Source: Bacteroidota bacterium
Lineage (GTDB): Bacteria > Bacteroidota > Ignavibacteria > SZUA-365
Reading direction: 5' to 3'
Length of the DNA stretch: 15,122 nucleotides
NCBI GenBank assembly: GCA_018224415.1
Contig: JAGTUZ010000248.1
Coordinates: 1 to 15,122, forward strand
Under the pieces are notes generated by a model. That model made no database searches. It was given only the letters and a program-made list of their open reading frames with translations, and was not told where the DNA came from. Positions 1 to 8,759 of this stretch are shown piece after piece; within the stretch, counting starts at the first letter, position 1, and each line of letters starts with the position of its first letter. The translations under genes and the position numbers were made by a program.

Positions 1-2445
1 ATGAAACGCCTCATCATTCCGCTTCTGCTGCTCCTCTTCTGCGTCTCCATGGCGCGCGCGGACCGCTACACCTTCCTGGGCTCCTACGTCTCGCACAGCA
101 TCGAGAGCACGCGACTGACCGTCACGGCGACCAACAACGTGCTGCGGCTCACGCTTGTCGACAGCGCGGTGGTGCGCGTACAGCTCGGCCGCGAGGGGGT
201 CATCCTCGACCTCCCCTCCTATGCCGTGGTGCAGCGGCCCAACGTCCTGCTCGCCTGGGAGATCGAAGACCAGCCCGGCTCCCTTCGCTGCTCGCTGCCC
301 GGTGGTACGGTCGTGATTCAGAAATTCCCCTTGCGCCTGCAGTTCCTTGCCACTGACGGTCGTCTCGTGGCCGAGGACGCCCCGGCGTTCGGGCATGCGT
401 GGGACGGAAAGGAAGTGCAGGTGTGGCGGACGCTGCACCGCGACGCGCGTTTCTTCGGCCTCGGTGAGAAGGTGGGGGACCTCGACAAGCGCGGCGGCTT
501 CTGGACGATGTGGAATTCCGACTTCCCGGCCTATGCGCTGGACCGCGATCCACTGTATGCCTCGGTGCCGTTCTTCATCGGCATGCATGACGGCAGTGCC
601 TATGGTACCTTCCTCGACAACAGCTACCGTAGCAGCTTCAACATGGGCGCCGCCAGCGATCGTGTGTATTCCTTCGGCGCGGAAGACGGCGAGATGAACT
701 ACTATTTCATTTTCGGGCCGCGCATCCGCGACGTTGTCGCGCGTTACGCCGCGCTCACCGGGCGCATGAACCTGCCGCCGCGCTGGGCGCTGGGCTACCA
801 GCAATGCCGCTGGGCTTACTACCCCGAATACGAAGTGCGCGACGTGGCGCGGAACTTCCGGCAGCGGGGCATTCCGGCGGACGTTCTGTATCTGGATATC
901 CGCTACATGGACAGCTACAAGGTGTTCACCTGGGACGCCACGGCCTTCCCCGATCCTCCGCGCCTGCTCGCCGACCTGGAGGCGATGGGATTCAAGATCG
1001 TGCCCATCATCGATCCGGGCGTCAAGATCGAGGAGGGATACCACGTGTATGACGAGGGTCTGCGTAACGACTTCTTCGCGACCTATCCCGACGGCACACC
1101 CTACTCCGGCGAGGTCTGGCCGGGTTGGTGCCACTTCCCCGACTTCACCCGTGCGGACGTGCGTGACTGGTGGGGCGGCAAATACGGACGGCTCATGGAC
1201 ATCGGGATCGATGGGTTCTGGAACGACATGAACGAGCCCGCGGTGTGGGGACGCGAATTCCCGTTGCTCGTGGAATTCGACGACGAAGGCCGCCACAGCA
1301 CCATCAAGAAGATCCACAATGTCTACGGCCATCTCATGGCGCAGGCCAGCTTCGAAGGAATGCGCCGCGCGCATCCGGACAAACGGCCCTTCATCGTCAC
1401 GCGCGCGGGATTCGCGGGCACGCAGCGCTACGCCGCATTGTGGACGGGCGACAACAGCGCGCGTTTCGACAACCTGCAGCTTGGACTGCGGATGAGCCTC
1501 GGCCTTGGCCTGTCGGGCATGCCGTTCACGGGACCCGACATCGGGGGGTTCGTCGGAGAGCCGTCGGCGGAACTCTATGTGCGGTGGATACAGGCTTCGG
1601 TGTTCACGCCCTTCATGCGCACGCACACGCACATCAACACGCGGGACCAGGAGCCGTGGTCCTTCGGCGAGTGGACCGAAGACATCGTGCGCAATTACAT
1701 CGGCATGCGATACGAGTTCCTTCCGTACCTGTACACCGAGTTCCGCGAGGCGTCGCGCAGCGGCGTGCCCATGATGCGACCAATCTTTCTCGATCACGAA
1801 GACGACGCCGAGACGTTCAGCAGCCGCTGGCAGCATACTTTCTTTTTCGGTCCGAATATCCTGGTTGCGCCAGTGGTGAAGGAAGGACAGCAGTTCCAGG
1901 AAGTCTACCTCCCGCGCGGGCGGTGGCTGGACCCGTGGACCGGTGAAAGCCACGAAGGAGGACAGCGGATCGTGGTCGACGCGCCACTCGAGCGACTGCC
2001 GATGTTCTATCGCGGCGGCGCGATCATTCCCCGTCGCGAAGTGCAGCAGCACACCGGCGAGCGGGCGCTGACCGCGCTGACGCTCGACGTCGTACCCGGC
2101 GACAGCGCCTCCTACACATTGTACCTTGACGCCGGCGACGGCTTCGGGTACGAGCGGGGCGAATACGACGAGATCACCTTCCGCATGCGGGCGGACGGTA
2201 ATTCCTGGGTGCTGGAAAGCAGCAGTGGAACCGGCCGCTGGAGCAGCACACTGCAGTCAGTACGCTTCCGCCTCTTCGGTGCGGCCGTTCCCCCACGGCT
2301 GGTCAGTATGAACGACCAGGCAATCGACCTCGAAGCGACAGAGGTGCGCAATCGCACACGTCCCCTGCTCGATGCGGGCAGCCGGCGCTTCGAGATCACG
2401 TTGCCCTTCCGTCCGGGCACGCAACAGTACCGATTCGAATACTGA
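1..2445 (+). CDS. Secreted GH31 family alpha-glucosidase-like glycoside hydrolase
   Basis: An 814-residue GH31 enzyme, probably releasing alpha-linked glucose (or xylose) from oligosaccharides outside the cytoplasm. Residues 1-20 form a signal peptide: Lys-Arg, a leucine-rich core, then Ala-Arg-Ala before Asp21. The Cys at 14 is not in a lipobox. An N-terminal beta-sandwich spans about 45-240, the (beta/alpha)8 barrel about 255-600, and C-terminal beta domains follow, including a DUF5110-like stretch around 690-770. The nucleophile motif WNDMNEP places Asp409 as nucleophile, and WTGDNS places Asp484 as acid/base; both are intact. The length is normal for the family. The start is at base 1, so no promoter or ribosome site can be judged, and a start further upstream cannot be excluded. 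The gene faces the membrane-protein operon convergently. The exact substrate cannot be read from sequence; alpha-xylosidase is the main alternative. Confidence 0.95.
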   Translation: MKRLIIPLLLLLFCVSMARADRYTFLGSYVSHSIESTRLTVTATNNVLRLTLVDSAVVRVQLGREGVILDLPSYAVVQRPNVLLAWEIEDQPGSLRCSLPGGTVVIQKFPLRLQFLATDGRLVAEDAPAFGHAWDGKEVQVWRTLHRDARFFGLGEKVGDLDKRGGFWTMWNSDFPAYALDRDPLYASVPFFIGMHDGSAYGTFLDNSYRSSFNMGAASDRVYSFGAEDGEMNYYFIFGPRIRDVVARYAALTGRMNLPPRWALGYQQCRWAYYPEYEVRDVARNFRQRGIPADVLYLDIRYMDSYKVFTWDATAFPDPPRLLADLEAMGFKIVPIIDPGVKIEEGYHVYDEGLRNDFFATYPDGTPYSGEVWPGWCHFPDFTRADVRDWWGGKYGRLMDIGIDGFWNDMNEPAVWGREFPLLVEFDDEGRHSTIKKIHNVYGHLMAQASFEGMRRAHPDKRPFIVTRAGFAGTQRYAALWTGDNSARFDNLQLGLRMSLGLGLSGMPFTGPDIGGFVGEPSAELYVRWIQASVFTPFMRTHTHINTRDQEPWSFGEWTEDIVRNYIGMRYEFLPYLYTEFREASRSGVPMMRPIFLDHEDDAETFSSRWQHTFFFGPNILVAPVVKEGQQFQEVYLPRGRWLDPWTGESHEGGQRIVVDAPLERLPMFYRGGAIIPRREVQQHTGERALTALTLDVVPGDSASYTLYLDAGDGFGYERGEYDEITFRMRADGNSWVLESSSGTGRWSSTLQSVRFRLFGAAVPPRLVSMNDQAIDLEATEVRNRTRPLLDAGSRRFEITLPFRPGTQQYRFEY

Positions 2446-2455
2446 GCCACGCAGC

Positions 2456-2487
2456 GCGGGGTACCACGCGTGCCCCGCCCCTTTCTT
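2456..2487 (+). terminator. Candidate rho-independent terminator after the GH31 gene
   Basis: Eleven bases after the GH31 stop, bases 2456-2464 pair with 2470-2478 (9 bp, one G-T wobble, 5-base loop). The stem core is GCGGGG/CCCCGC. It is followed by a T-rich but C-interrupted tract, ccctttctt. Position and shape fit an intrinsic terminator; the imperfect T-tract lowers confidence. Confidence 0.5.
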
Positions 2488-2551
2488 CCCATCTATCCCT
2501 CACCCCATCTATCCCTCTCCCCATCTTTCCCTCTGCCCATCTATCCTATCT
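2488..2551. repeat. Four 16-bp tandem repeats between convergent genes
   Basis: Four consecutive 16-bp units start at 2488, 2504, 2520 and 2536. The consensus is near cccatctatccctctc, and the copies differ at a few positions in the second half. The array fills most of the gap between the GH31 gene and the convergent membrane-protein gene. The latter's TAG stop (2546-2548) lies inside the unit at 2536-2551. The plus strand is almost all pyrimidine, so the minus (transcript-sense) strand has repeated GGG and GGGG runs. The unit length is not a multiple of three. Confidence 0.9.
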
Positions 2552-5500
2552 GTATCCCGCCGCCCGCCGCACATGCAGCAACTGACCGGAGACCTTGTCG
2601 ATGATATTCAATTCCACCGTCGGTGATTGGTCGAAGCTCCAGAAGGCGACCAGATGGTCAGGTGGCGGCGGCACCCCTTCCGCGAGCATGGCGAGTTCGT
2701 CGTTAGAGAGCAGGCGCTTCCAGATCGCGACGTCCGCGATGCGGCGTGTGCGGGACAACGATTCCCTCGCGGTACGGTGCTGCCGCGCCGACATCGCGGT
2801 ATATGTATCGTCGTACACGCCGAAGGTGATGCCCTCGTATCCCTCGTGCCAGTCGTGCGGCACGGCGGAGGAGGGACAGGCCTCGACCGAAGCGCGCTGC
2901 GCCCCGTCGATGAATACCTCTTTTCTCCCGTCGCGAAGGACACGCACGGCCACATGATGCCAACCTGGGGCGACCGCGCCCAGAATGTCGCTGCGGCATC
3001 CGCTGAACAGGGTGGCGACGGTATCGCCGCTGATGCCGATGCATTGACCGAGGTTCTGTACCACCATCGCCGTGCTGCGCTTTGTGCCGGTAAACCACCA
3101 GAAGGCGAAGGTCGCATCGCTGTGCCTGGGCAGCACCTGCCGGGCGAAGCGCAGGTAGGATCCCGGCGGGAGAAACAGCGCGGGTTTGTCGAGCGGACCA
3201 GCCCCCGGCACGGGCAGCGAGATGTCGAGAGACAGCGGTGCCGCGGACCGCACGAACGACGGCCGGCCGCGGAGTTCCGCATCCGGCGAATCTCCGCCGT
3301 TGTTGAATGCTGTTTCGTGGGAAAACAATTCCATCGGGAAATTGGCCTTCAACCCCGGAGTGCCTCCGGGGAGCGTCCGCTGCATGTTCCGCTGCACGGC
3401 ACCCTCATCGAGCATGTGCCACCAGACGCGGAGATTGTCGACCTCGCAATCGAGGAACCGTCCCGCACCAAGGGAATCGGAGAAGGCCCCGAGACTGACA
3501 AACGGTGTCATGCGGTCTGGCATGACGAGGGGCTGGCGCCGTTCGAGCACGTTCTTTCCATCAACAATAAGACGTAGCAGCGAACGGGTCACCGAGTACG
3601 ACAATGCGATGTGATACCACATGTCCGGTTTCATCGTCGACTCGAGCGGCACGGTGATGTGTTCGTCTCCGATGGAGACCTGGGGAGTGCCGTTATCGAA
3701 GCCAAGGACCACATTGCTCCGCTCGGCACTTCCGGACATGCCAACGCCGTTGTGCAGCAGACAGCCGTTCCAGCTCAGTGAACGAACCCAGGCCTCGAAT
3801 GTCAGGTCACCGTTGGTGAAGGCCAAGGCCTCTTTTCCCCATGTCAGAAATTGTGTGCTGCCGTCGAGTCGCAACGCGTATCCACCCGCAATCGCACGTC
3901 CCGCCGCTCCGTGCATCACGATGCGGAACAGTTCCCGGCCGCCCGCTCCGTCGCGGAACACCAGGGCTGCGTGATGCCCGGACGAGGCACCCGTCGGAGC
4001 GTACATCACCGAGAGCCGCAGCGGAATGACGCTGGCGAGCTGCTGCGCACCGCCACCCGCATTGATGTACCACTGGTCCGGATCCGCACCTTCGACGGCA
4101 ATGAAAACATCCTTCGGCATCGGTGTCATGTTGTAGACAGTGAAGACGCGGGAGAACCCGTCCCCCACTTCGAGATTGCCATAGGCCAACGATGCGTCAA
4201 GCACCTGCTTTCCGTCCCGGAGCGCCCAATCGAGCGAGTCGTTTGGATTGTAGACGATAGCGTTCGTCGGCACATGGATGCCCTGCGTGACTTCAAGGTC
4301 GGGGAAAATGATATACGAACGATAGAACAGGAACAACGCCGCGCCCAGTGCGAGCAGGGCTGCGAGCAGCACACCCGTGCGTGCATGACGGCGGCCGAGC
4401 GTCTGCAGACGGTCGTACGGATTGCGCGTCATTGTCTCGACGGCGTGTCCGCTGCGAAAACAGTCGTGGAAGGTCGATGCAGCCAGCACCTCGAACGCGC
4501 GCTGCGGATAGCTGCGCTGCAGTTCCTGGATGAACGTGGTCGCCGCTTCCACATGATGTGCGGGAATGACGATGCGGCGCAGCGGCGAGAAAAACGCAAG
4601 CGCGATTTTCCGGCGGATGGTGTCCCATGGTACGGATTCCAGTGCCCCGTCTTCATCCAGCGACGCGATGCAGGCCGTGTCGGCCGGGAGGGTCCATCGG
4701 ACACGCGCATTCACCTCACCACTGAGGTGACAGATCAGTCCCACCGTCGCGGCGAGACCAAGCGAGCCACCGGAGAATGCGGCGTGCAGGTCGATGATCT
4801 GGTAGTAGACATCGCGTGTATCGAAGCGATGGCCGATCCGCGCCTGCGCAAACGCTGCAGCCAGCCGGCGCGCTCCGAGCAGCTGTTCGCGGGTCATGTC
4901 CGCGTCGGCACCGAGCACGTTGTTGATATGCACACCGCCGCTGCCGCGACGCGTGGCGATTTCCATGCGCAGCACTGCTCCGGCGACTGCATCGTGCGCG
5001 CCCTCCTCGAGCAGAACCACCGACACCGCCTCCGCATGCAAACGCCATGCGCTCCAGCGAAGCAGGGCCGCCCGGAGGGGATGATGCGAATCTTCCGCCT
5101 CCTGCGTCATGCAATAGGCCTCGAACATCGCGAAAGGGTCGGGACCCGCCCCGTAGACCGCGCGCCATTGCTGTTCGTCGAGGTCGCGCAGCGGCGTGCC
5201 CGTATTAAGGAGAAACGCATGCAAAGAGCGGAAATCGCAGGCGCAGCCGTGCGACAGTGCCAACTTGCAGAGCAATTCCTGCCCGGCCTGGCCGGCATCC
5301 GTCTCGTCACGGACATTCTCGCGCATTTCTTCGAAATAGTGCCATGCCGACTGCCAGAGCCGGGGTGGAAGACCTGTCGTGTACGGGTGAAGCAGAAGGC
5401 GCAACAGGGTACGCAACTGCGGGAGGAGATACGCCTTGCGCCATGGGAAGGGGAGATGTGCGGTCCCGTCATGAAAGGAAACGAGCGCCTGCAGCTGCAG

Positions 5501-5590
5501 CTGCGGCGAATGCGTCGACCGGAGCGTTTCGATCAGCGCCCTTCCGGCCGCATCCAGCTCCCTCGGTGTGGTGATCCGTCCGTCAGACAT
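2546..5590 (-). CDS. Membrane protein: Lon-like S16 protease domain, TM helix, ASH-like domain, two LamG-like domains (paralogue B)
   Basis: A 1,014-residue protein with an architecture I do not recognise as a named family. Residues 1-180 are helical. Residues about 187-380 resemble the Lon C-terminal proteolytic fold: a strand from EAVSVVLLE, the INNVLG turn and helix, then GGSLG with Ser276. The later GALESVPWDTIRRK segment has Lys328 in register with the catalytic Lys of Lon (E. coli Ser679/Lys722), followed by IVIP as in Lon. No Walker motifs are present. A single transmembrane helix lies at about 405-424, with Arg/His before it, predicting the N-terminus inside. An ASH-like Ig-fold domain (about 470-562) and two LamG/concanavalin-like domains (about 570-740 and 800-990) would then lie outside the cytoplasm. 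The start is supported by AGGAG six bases upstream. The upstream paralogue ends 12 bp before. The stop lies in a tandem repeat. Protease activity is inferred, not shown. Confidence 0.88.
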   Translation of the reverse strand: MSDGRITTPRELDAAGRALIETLRSTHSPQLQLQALVSFHDGTAHLPFPWRKAYLLPQLRTLLRLLLHPYTTGLPPRLWQSAWHYFEEMRENVRDETDAGQAGQELLCKLALSHGCACDFRSLHAFLLNTGTPLRDLDEQQWRAVYGAGPDPFAMFEAYCMTQEAEDSHHPLRAALLRWSAWRLHAEAVSVVLLEEGAHDAVAGAVLRMEIATRRGSGGVHINNVLGADADMTREQLLGARRLAAAFAQARIGHRFDTRDVYYQIIDLHAAFSGGSLGLAATVGLICHLSGEVNARVRWTLPADTACIASLDEDGALESVPWDTIRRKIALAFFSPLRRIVIPAHHVEAATTFIQELQRSYPQRAFEVLAASTFHDCFRSGHAVETMTRNPYDRLQTLGRRHARTGVLLAALLALGAALFLFYRSYIIFPDLEVTQGIHVPTNAIVYNPNDSLDWALRDGKQVLDASLAYGNLEVGDGFSRVFTVYNMTPMPKDVFIAVEGADPDQWYINAGGGAQQLASVIPLRLSVMYAPTGASSGHHAALVFRDGAGGRELFRIVMHGAAGRAIAGGYALRLDGSTQFLTWGKEALAFTNGDLTFEAWVRSLSWNGCLLHNGVGMSGSAERSNVVLGFDNGTPQVSIGDEHITVPLESTMKPDMWYHIALSYSVTRSLLRLIVDGKNVLERRQPLVMPDRMTPFVSLGAFSDSLGAGRFLDCEVDNLRVWWHMLDEGAVQRNMQRTLPGGTPGLKANFPMELFSHETAFNNGGDSPDAELRGRPSFVRSAAPLSLDISLPVPGAGPLDKPALFLPPGSYLRFARQVLPRHSDATFAFWWFTGTKRSTAMVVQNLGQCIGISGDTVATLFSGCRSDILGAVAPGWHHVAVRVLRDGRKEVFIDGAQRASVEACPSSAVPHDWHEGYEGITFGVYDDTYTAMSARQHRTARESLSRTRRIADVAIWKRLLSNDELAMLAEGVPPPPDHLVAFWSFDQSPTVELNIIDKVSGQLLHVRRAAGYR

Positions 5591-5602
5591 TGCAGCTCCT
5601 GT

Positions 5603-8600
5603 TCATTCCCAGCTGCGCACGCGCTTGACATGCAGCAGCAATCCGCCAACCTCGTCCGCGATGTTTCCATCGACATCGGGAAGACGGGTGAAGCGCCATG
5701 ACGCGGTCAATCCTCGTGTGGGGACGATCGCACGCAGCGACCATGCTCGAATCTCGGCATCGTCCAGAAGCCGGTTCCACACATGCAGACTGCCATAGCT
5801 GCGCGGATGCGACAATGTAGGATGATACCAGTCATAATATTTGGATGCAAGCTGCTGCTCCTTGTCAAAGCGGAATCCCAGCATGAGCCCTTCGAAACGG
5901 GCATGCCAATCCTGGATACCATCCGCGATCGTCTCGGATTCGACAAGCAGCTCTCCGTCGAGGTAGAAACGCAACCGTCCCTCGGCGGTCACAAGGCAGA
6001 CACCGGCGTGCCACCCTTCCGGAATGTCATAGTGCAGTTTTCTCGTCAGGGTGAACAGCATATTGTTCTCGACGGAAATCCAGCCGCGCTCCTTGAGGAC
6101 GTAGTTGAAATGGATGGCTGGCTCGGCCGTCTGCAGGAAGCGGAAGGCAAAAGACGCGTCGCCGTAACGTTCCAGCGGCGACCGTGCCGTCACAAGGTAT
6201 CTTCCGGGACGAAGTTGCAGTGCCACCCCGTCTTCCTGTTCACCGACAAGGGAACAGTCCGCACCATCGGGAGGCAGAGGCAGTGTTGAACGGCGCAGCA
6301 AAGGACGATGCAGTAACGAACCGCTATGCGCGAGCTTGTTTGCGTTGAAGACGGTGTTCTCCACCGCGGCGTCCATGTCCCAGTATCCGGCCAGTCCCTC
6401 GGCAAGACCGGGAGGCCGGCGACGCATGCCGGCACGGATCTCGGTCGCGCTACGGAAACGATGCCAGAGCCGCAGTTCGTCGATCTCCCCGTGGAAATGG
6501 AGGTCGGATGCCGTGCCGGTGTTCCTCGCTCCCACGGTGACGAAGGGCGTACCGGGTCCGTCGAAGAGAAAATCCACATGCCGGTCGTCAATGACCTCGC
6601 CATTGACGTACACCGCGATGCGCCGCTGCGGCATGGAGACAGCGAGAGCGAGATGCATCCACTCTCCCATGGTGGCGACCTGCCGCCCTGCGAGCACGTA
6701 CATATTCATCGCCGAACCTACCCGGTAGTAGAGGGTGTCGGGCGAGACGAAGCCGAAAAAAAGATCCTCGATATCCGCTGATTGTCCGTGAGACTGGCCA
6801 TTGTGCAGGATCATGGCGTTGACGAGCGGCGATGCCGGACGGATCCAGCATTCGAATGTCGCCTCGTTGCTGGCTGTGGACGTCAGGTCAAAGGCGGTGC
6901 TGCGCTTGCCGAAATGCAATTCGTCGTCGATGCCGTCGAAATAGAGGGCATAGCCGGCCGGGAGTGGTGGGCCCGCACTGCCTTCGAGTCGCAGACGGAA
7001 TCGCTCCCGTCCCGTATCGGGCTCCCGCAGCACCAGCGCAGCTTCCTTTCCCACCCCTTCCCGAAGCGGGGCATACATCAGTGTGATGCCGGCGTCATGG
7101 GTTTCGGGGATATCAAGAAGCTGCTCGCCGGAATTTATATACCATTCGGCGGAGTCGGGACCTTCGATACTCAGACGGAGCGAGATCGTTGAAGGCGTCA
7201 TGTTCCAGATACGGAAACTGCGGGTGAAGCCGTCGCCCACTTCGATGTCTCCGAAACCCACGACGGCCGGAAACACCCGCCGCCCGTCGCGGAAACACCA
7301 TTCCAGGGAATCCCGCGGATTGTAGACGATGGAACTCGGACCGACGGTGAGTCCGAGAGCCTGTTCGAGGTTCGGATAGCCGTATTGTGCCTGGTAGGCA
7401 AAGTATCCCCCGCCCCCGACGAGAAGGAGCACCAGCAGAAGGAGGAAAGAAATACCGTGCCGCGTGACAAATTCGCGGAGACGTACTGCAGTGGGCCGCT
7501 GTGTGACAAGGAATGCCGACTCGATGCCGATGATGTCCTGCACGCGGTTGATGCCAATCACTTCGAGCTGACGGTTTGGGTATTCCCTTTGCAGCAGTTG
7601 CAGTGTCAGCAGGGCGGTCTCCCGGTAAACGGCGGGAATGACGATTTTCTCCAGAGGGGAACAGAACGCGACGCGCAGTTTCTTTTCGATTGCATCCCAG
7701 CGTCCGGCCTCCAGCGCCCCGTCCGCCGCCAGACTGCCGATGCAGCCGACGGTGGTCGGCAGTTTCCACCGCTCCGAACGATTCAAACGCTGGGTCAGTC
7801 CAGCGGCGAGTCCGGCGGCGGCGGCACAGCCGAGGGAACCACCGACCAGCGCCGCACTCGTTTCATGCAGGGAGAAATGGTAACGGAGACGTGGCGCGTG
7901 TACCCTGAAATGTGCCTCGACCAGCGATTCGGCAACACTGCGGGCGCGGTCGAGCTGCTCGACGGTTTCGTATCCCTGGTCTCCGAGCAGGTTGTTGACG
8001 ACACTTTCCCCCTTGACTCCCTCCTGCGGGAGTATGTCCATCAGCTGGACACGTCCGGCGGCGTGCCGGCCGTCCCCATCTGCCTCGAGCAGCACAACCG
8101 AGACCGCATTCCCGCGCTCCCGGAACTGTTGCCATTGCTTGAGAATGGCTCGAAAGAGCGGTACATGCTTTCCCCCATGTTCCTCGAGCACGGCGACGTA
8201 GGCCCGGAACAGGCCGAACGCGGAGGTGGAAGCGGCAAATACATTGGTCCAGTCCTGCAGGGAGAGCGGATGCGCGATCCACTCCAGTTCCAGAAGGAAC
8301 TGATGCAGTTCCCGGAGCGCGGAGACATAGGCGTGGGAACGGATCGCATGCTCGATGGCGCGCTCGAACACCTGCTCGGTGAGCAATTCCCCGGACAGCC
8401 AATTCTGCTGGTGGATCTCCTGCAGAAAGGCGCAGGCGCTGCGCCATTCGCGAGGAGGAACATTACTGAGGGCGGGTACACGGAGGAGTTCGGTATAAAG
8501 AGGCGCCAGCGGAAGAAGATAACTCGATACCCAGGCCGGGGGGATGTTGCGCGTGTTCGCCCAGAACTCCGTGAGGAGCAGGAAGCGCTTCTGCGGCGAC

Positions 8601-8698
8601 GGTGTCAACCCGAGCGCGCGATCGAGGATGCGCGCCGCCGCGTCGAGTTCGGCGGGCGTTCGGATATACCTCTCCGGCGCATGACCTTCTACAGGCAT
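5603..8698 (-). CDS. Membrane protein: Lon-like S16 protease domain, TM helix, ASH-like domain, two LamG-like domains (paralogue A)
   Basis: A tandem paralogue of the next gene, with the same domain order throughout. Numbered from the Met chosen here (1,031 residues), the Lon-like region is about 195-395, with the GGSLG motif at Ser288 and Lys340 in DAIEKK. The Ser-Lys spacing is 52, identical to paralogue B and longer than the 43 of E. coli Lon. One leucine-rich TM helix lies at about 415-435 after an Arg-rich segment, predicting the N-terminus inside. The ASH-like domain follows (about 480-575), then two LamG-like domains (about 580-770 and 820-1010). Both paralogues end in a similar LLHV(K/R)R tail. 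I chose base 8698 over the Met ten codons upstream (8728) because GGGGAGG precedes it closely and the conserved N-terminus (RTPAELDAA against TTPRELDAA) begins just after it. It is the second gene of the operon. Function unknown; a membrane-tethered ATP-independent protease or receptor is the leading reading. Confidence 0.88.
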   Translation of the reverse strand: MPVEGHAPERYIRTPAELDAAARILDRALGLTPSPQKRFLLLTEFWANTRNIPPAWVSSYLLPLAPLYTELLRVPALSNVPPREWRSACAFLQEIHQQNWLSGELLTEQVFERAIEHAIRSHAYVSALRELHQFLLELEWIAHPLSLQDWTNVFAASTSAFGLFRAYVAVLEEHGGKHVPLFRAILKQWQQFRERGNAVSVVLLEADGDGRHAAGRVQLMDILPQEGVKGESVVNNLLGDQGYETVEQLDRARSVAESLVEAHFRVHAPRLRYHFSLHETSAALVGGSLGCAAAAGLAAGLTQRLNRSERWKLPTTVGCIGSLAADGALEAGRWDAIEKKLRVAFCSPLEKIVIPAVYRETALLTLQLLQREYPNRQLEVIGINRVQDIIGIESAFLVTQRPTAVRLREFVTRHGISFLLLLVLLLVGGGGYFAYQAQYGYPNLEQALGLTVGPSSIVYNPRDSLEWCFRDGRRVFPAVVGFGDIEVGDGFTRSFRIWNMTPSTISLRLSIEGPDSAEWYINSGEQLLDIPETHDAGITLMYAPLREGVGKEAALVLREPDTGRERFRLRLEGSAGPPLPAGYALYFDGIDDELHFGKRSTAFDLTSTASNEATFECWIRPASPLVNAMILHNGQSHGQSADIEDLFFGFVSPDTLYYRVGSAMNMYVLAGRQVATMGEWMHLALAVSMPQRRIAVYVNGEVIDDRHVDFLFDGPGTPFVTVGARNTGTASDLHFHGEIDELRLWHRFRSATEIRAGMRRRPPGLAEGLAGYWDMDAAVENTVFNANKLAHSGSLLHRPLLRRSTLPLPPDGADCSLVGEQEDGVALQLRPGRYLVTARSPLERYGDASFAFRFLQTAEPAIHFNYVLKERGWISVENNMLFTLTRKLHYDIPEGWHAGVCLVTAEGRLRFYLDGELLVESETIADGIQDWHARFEGLMLGFRFDKEQQLASKYYDWYHPTLSHPRSYGSLHVWNRLLDDAEIRAWSLRAIVPTRGLTASWRFTRLPDVDGNIADEVGGLLLHVKRVRSWE

Positions 8699-8702
8699 GC
8701 GT

Positions 8703-8709
8703 CCTCCCC
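8703..8709 (-). promoter_or_regulatory. Shine-Dalgarno site that decides the paralogue A start
   Basis: The minus strand reads GGGGAGG four bases before the ATG at 8698. The alternative in-frame ATG at 8728 has only a weak purine stretch upstream. This favours translation from 8698, trimming ten basic residues (MQESRKRGGR) from the longest open frame. Confidence 0.6.
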
Positions 8710-8759
8710 GCTTTCGCGATTCCTGCATCGCCTGGTCTCGAGGGGCATCGTCCGGGTTC

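Noticed and set aside
2112..2492. Minus-strand frame of 126 codons at the GH31 3' end
   Set aside because: Shadow of the GH31 gene; no ribosome site and no recognisable protein.
3851..5701. Long plus-strand open frame of 616 codons
   Set aside because: It is antisense to paralogue B, has an Arg/His/Cys-rich composition with no domain, and follows from high GC in the opposite coding strand.
5603..8698. Loss of the catalytic Lys in the Lon-like domains
   Set aside because: I first matched the wrong Lys of the Lon GGLKEK segment. Aligning Lys722, the last of that segment, puts Lys in both paralogues (Lys340 and Lys328), so the dyad looks intact.
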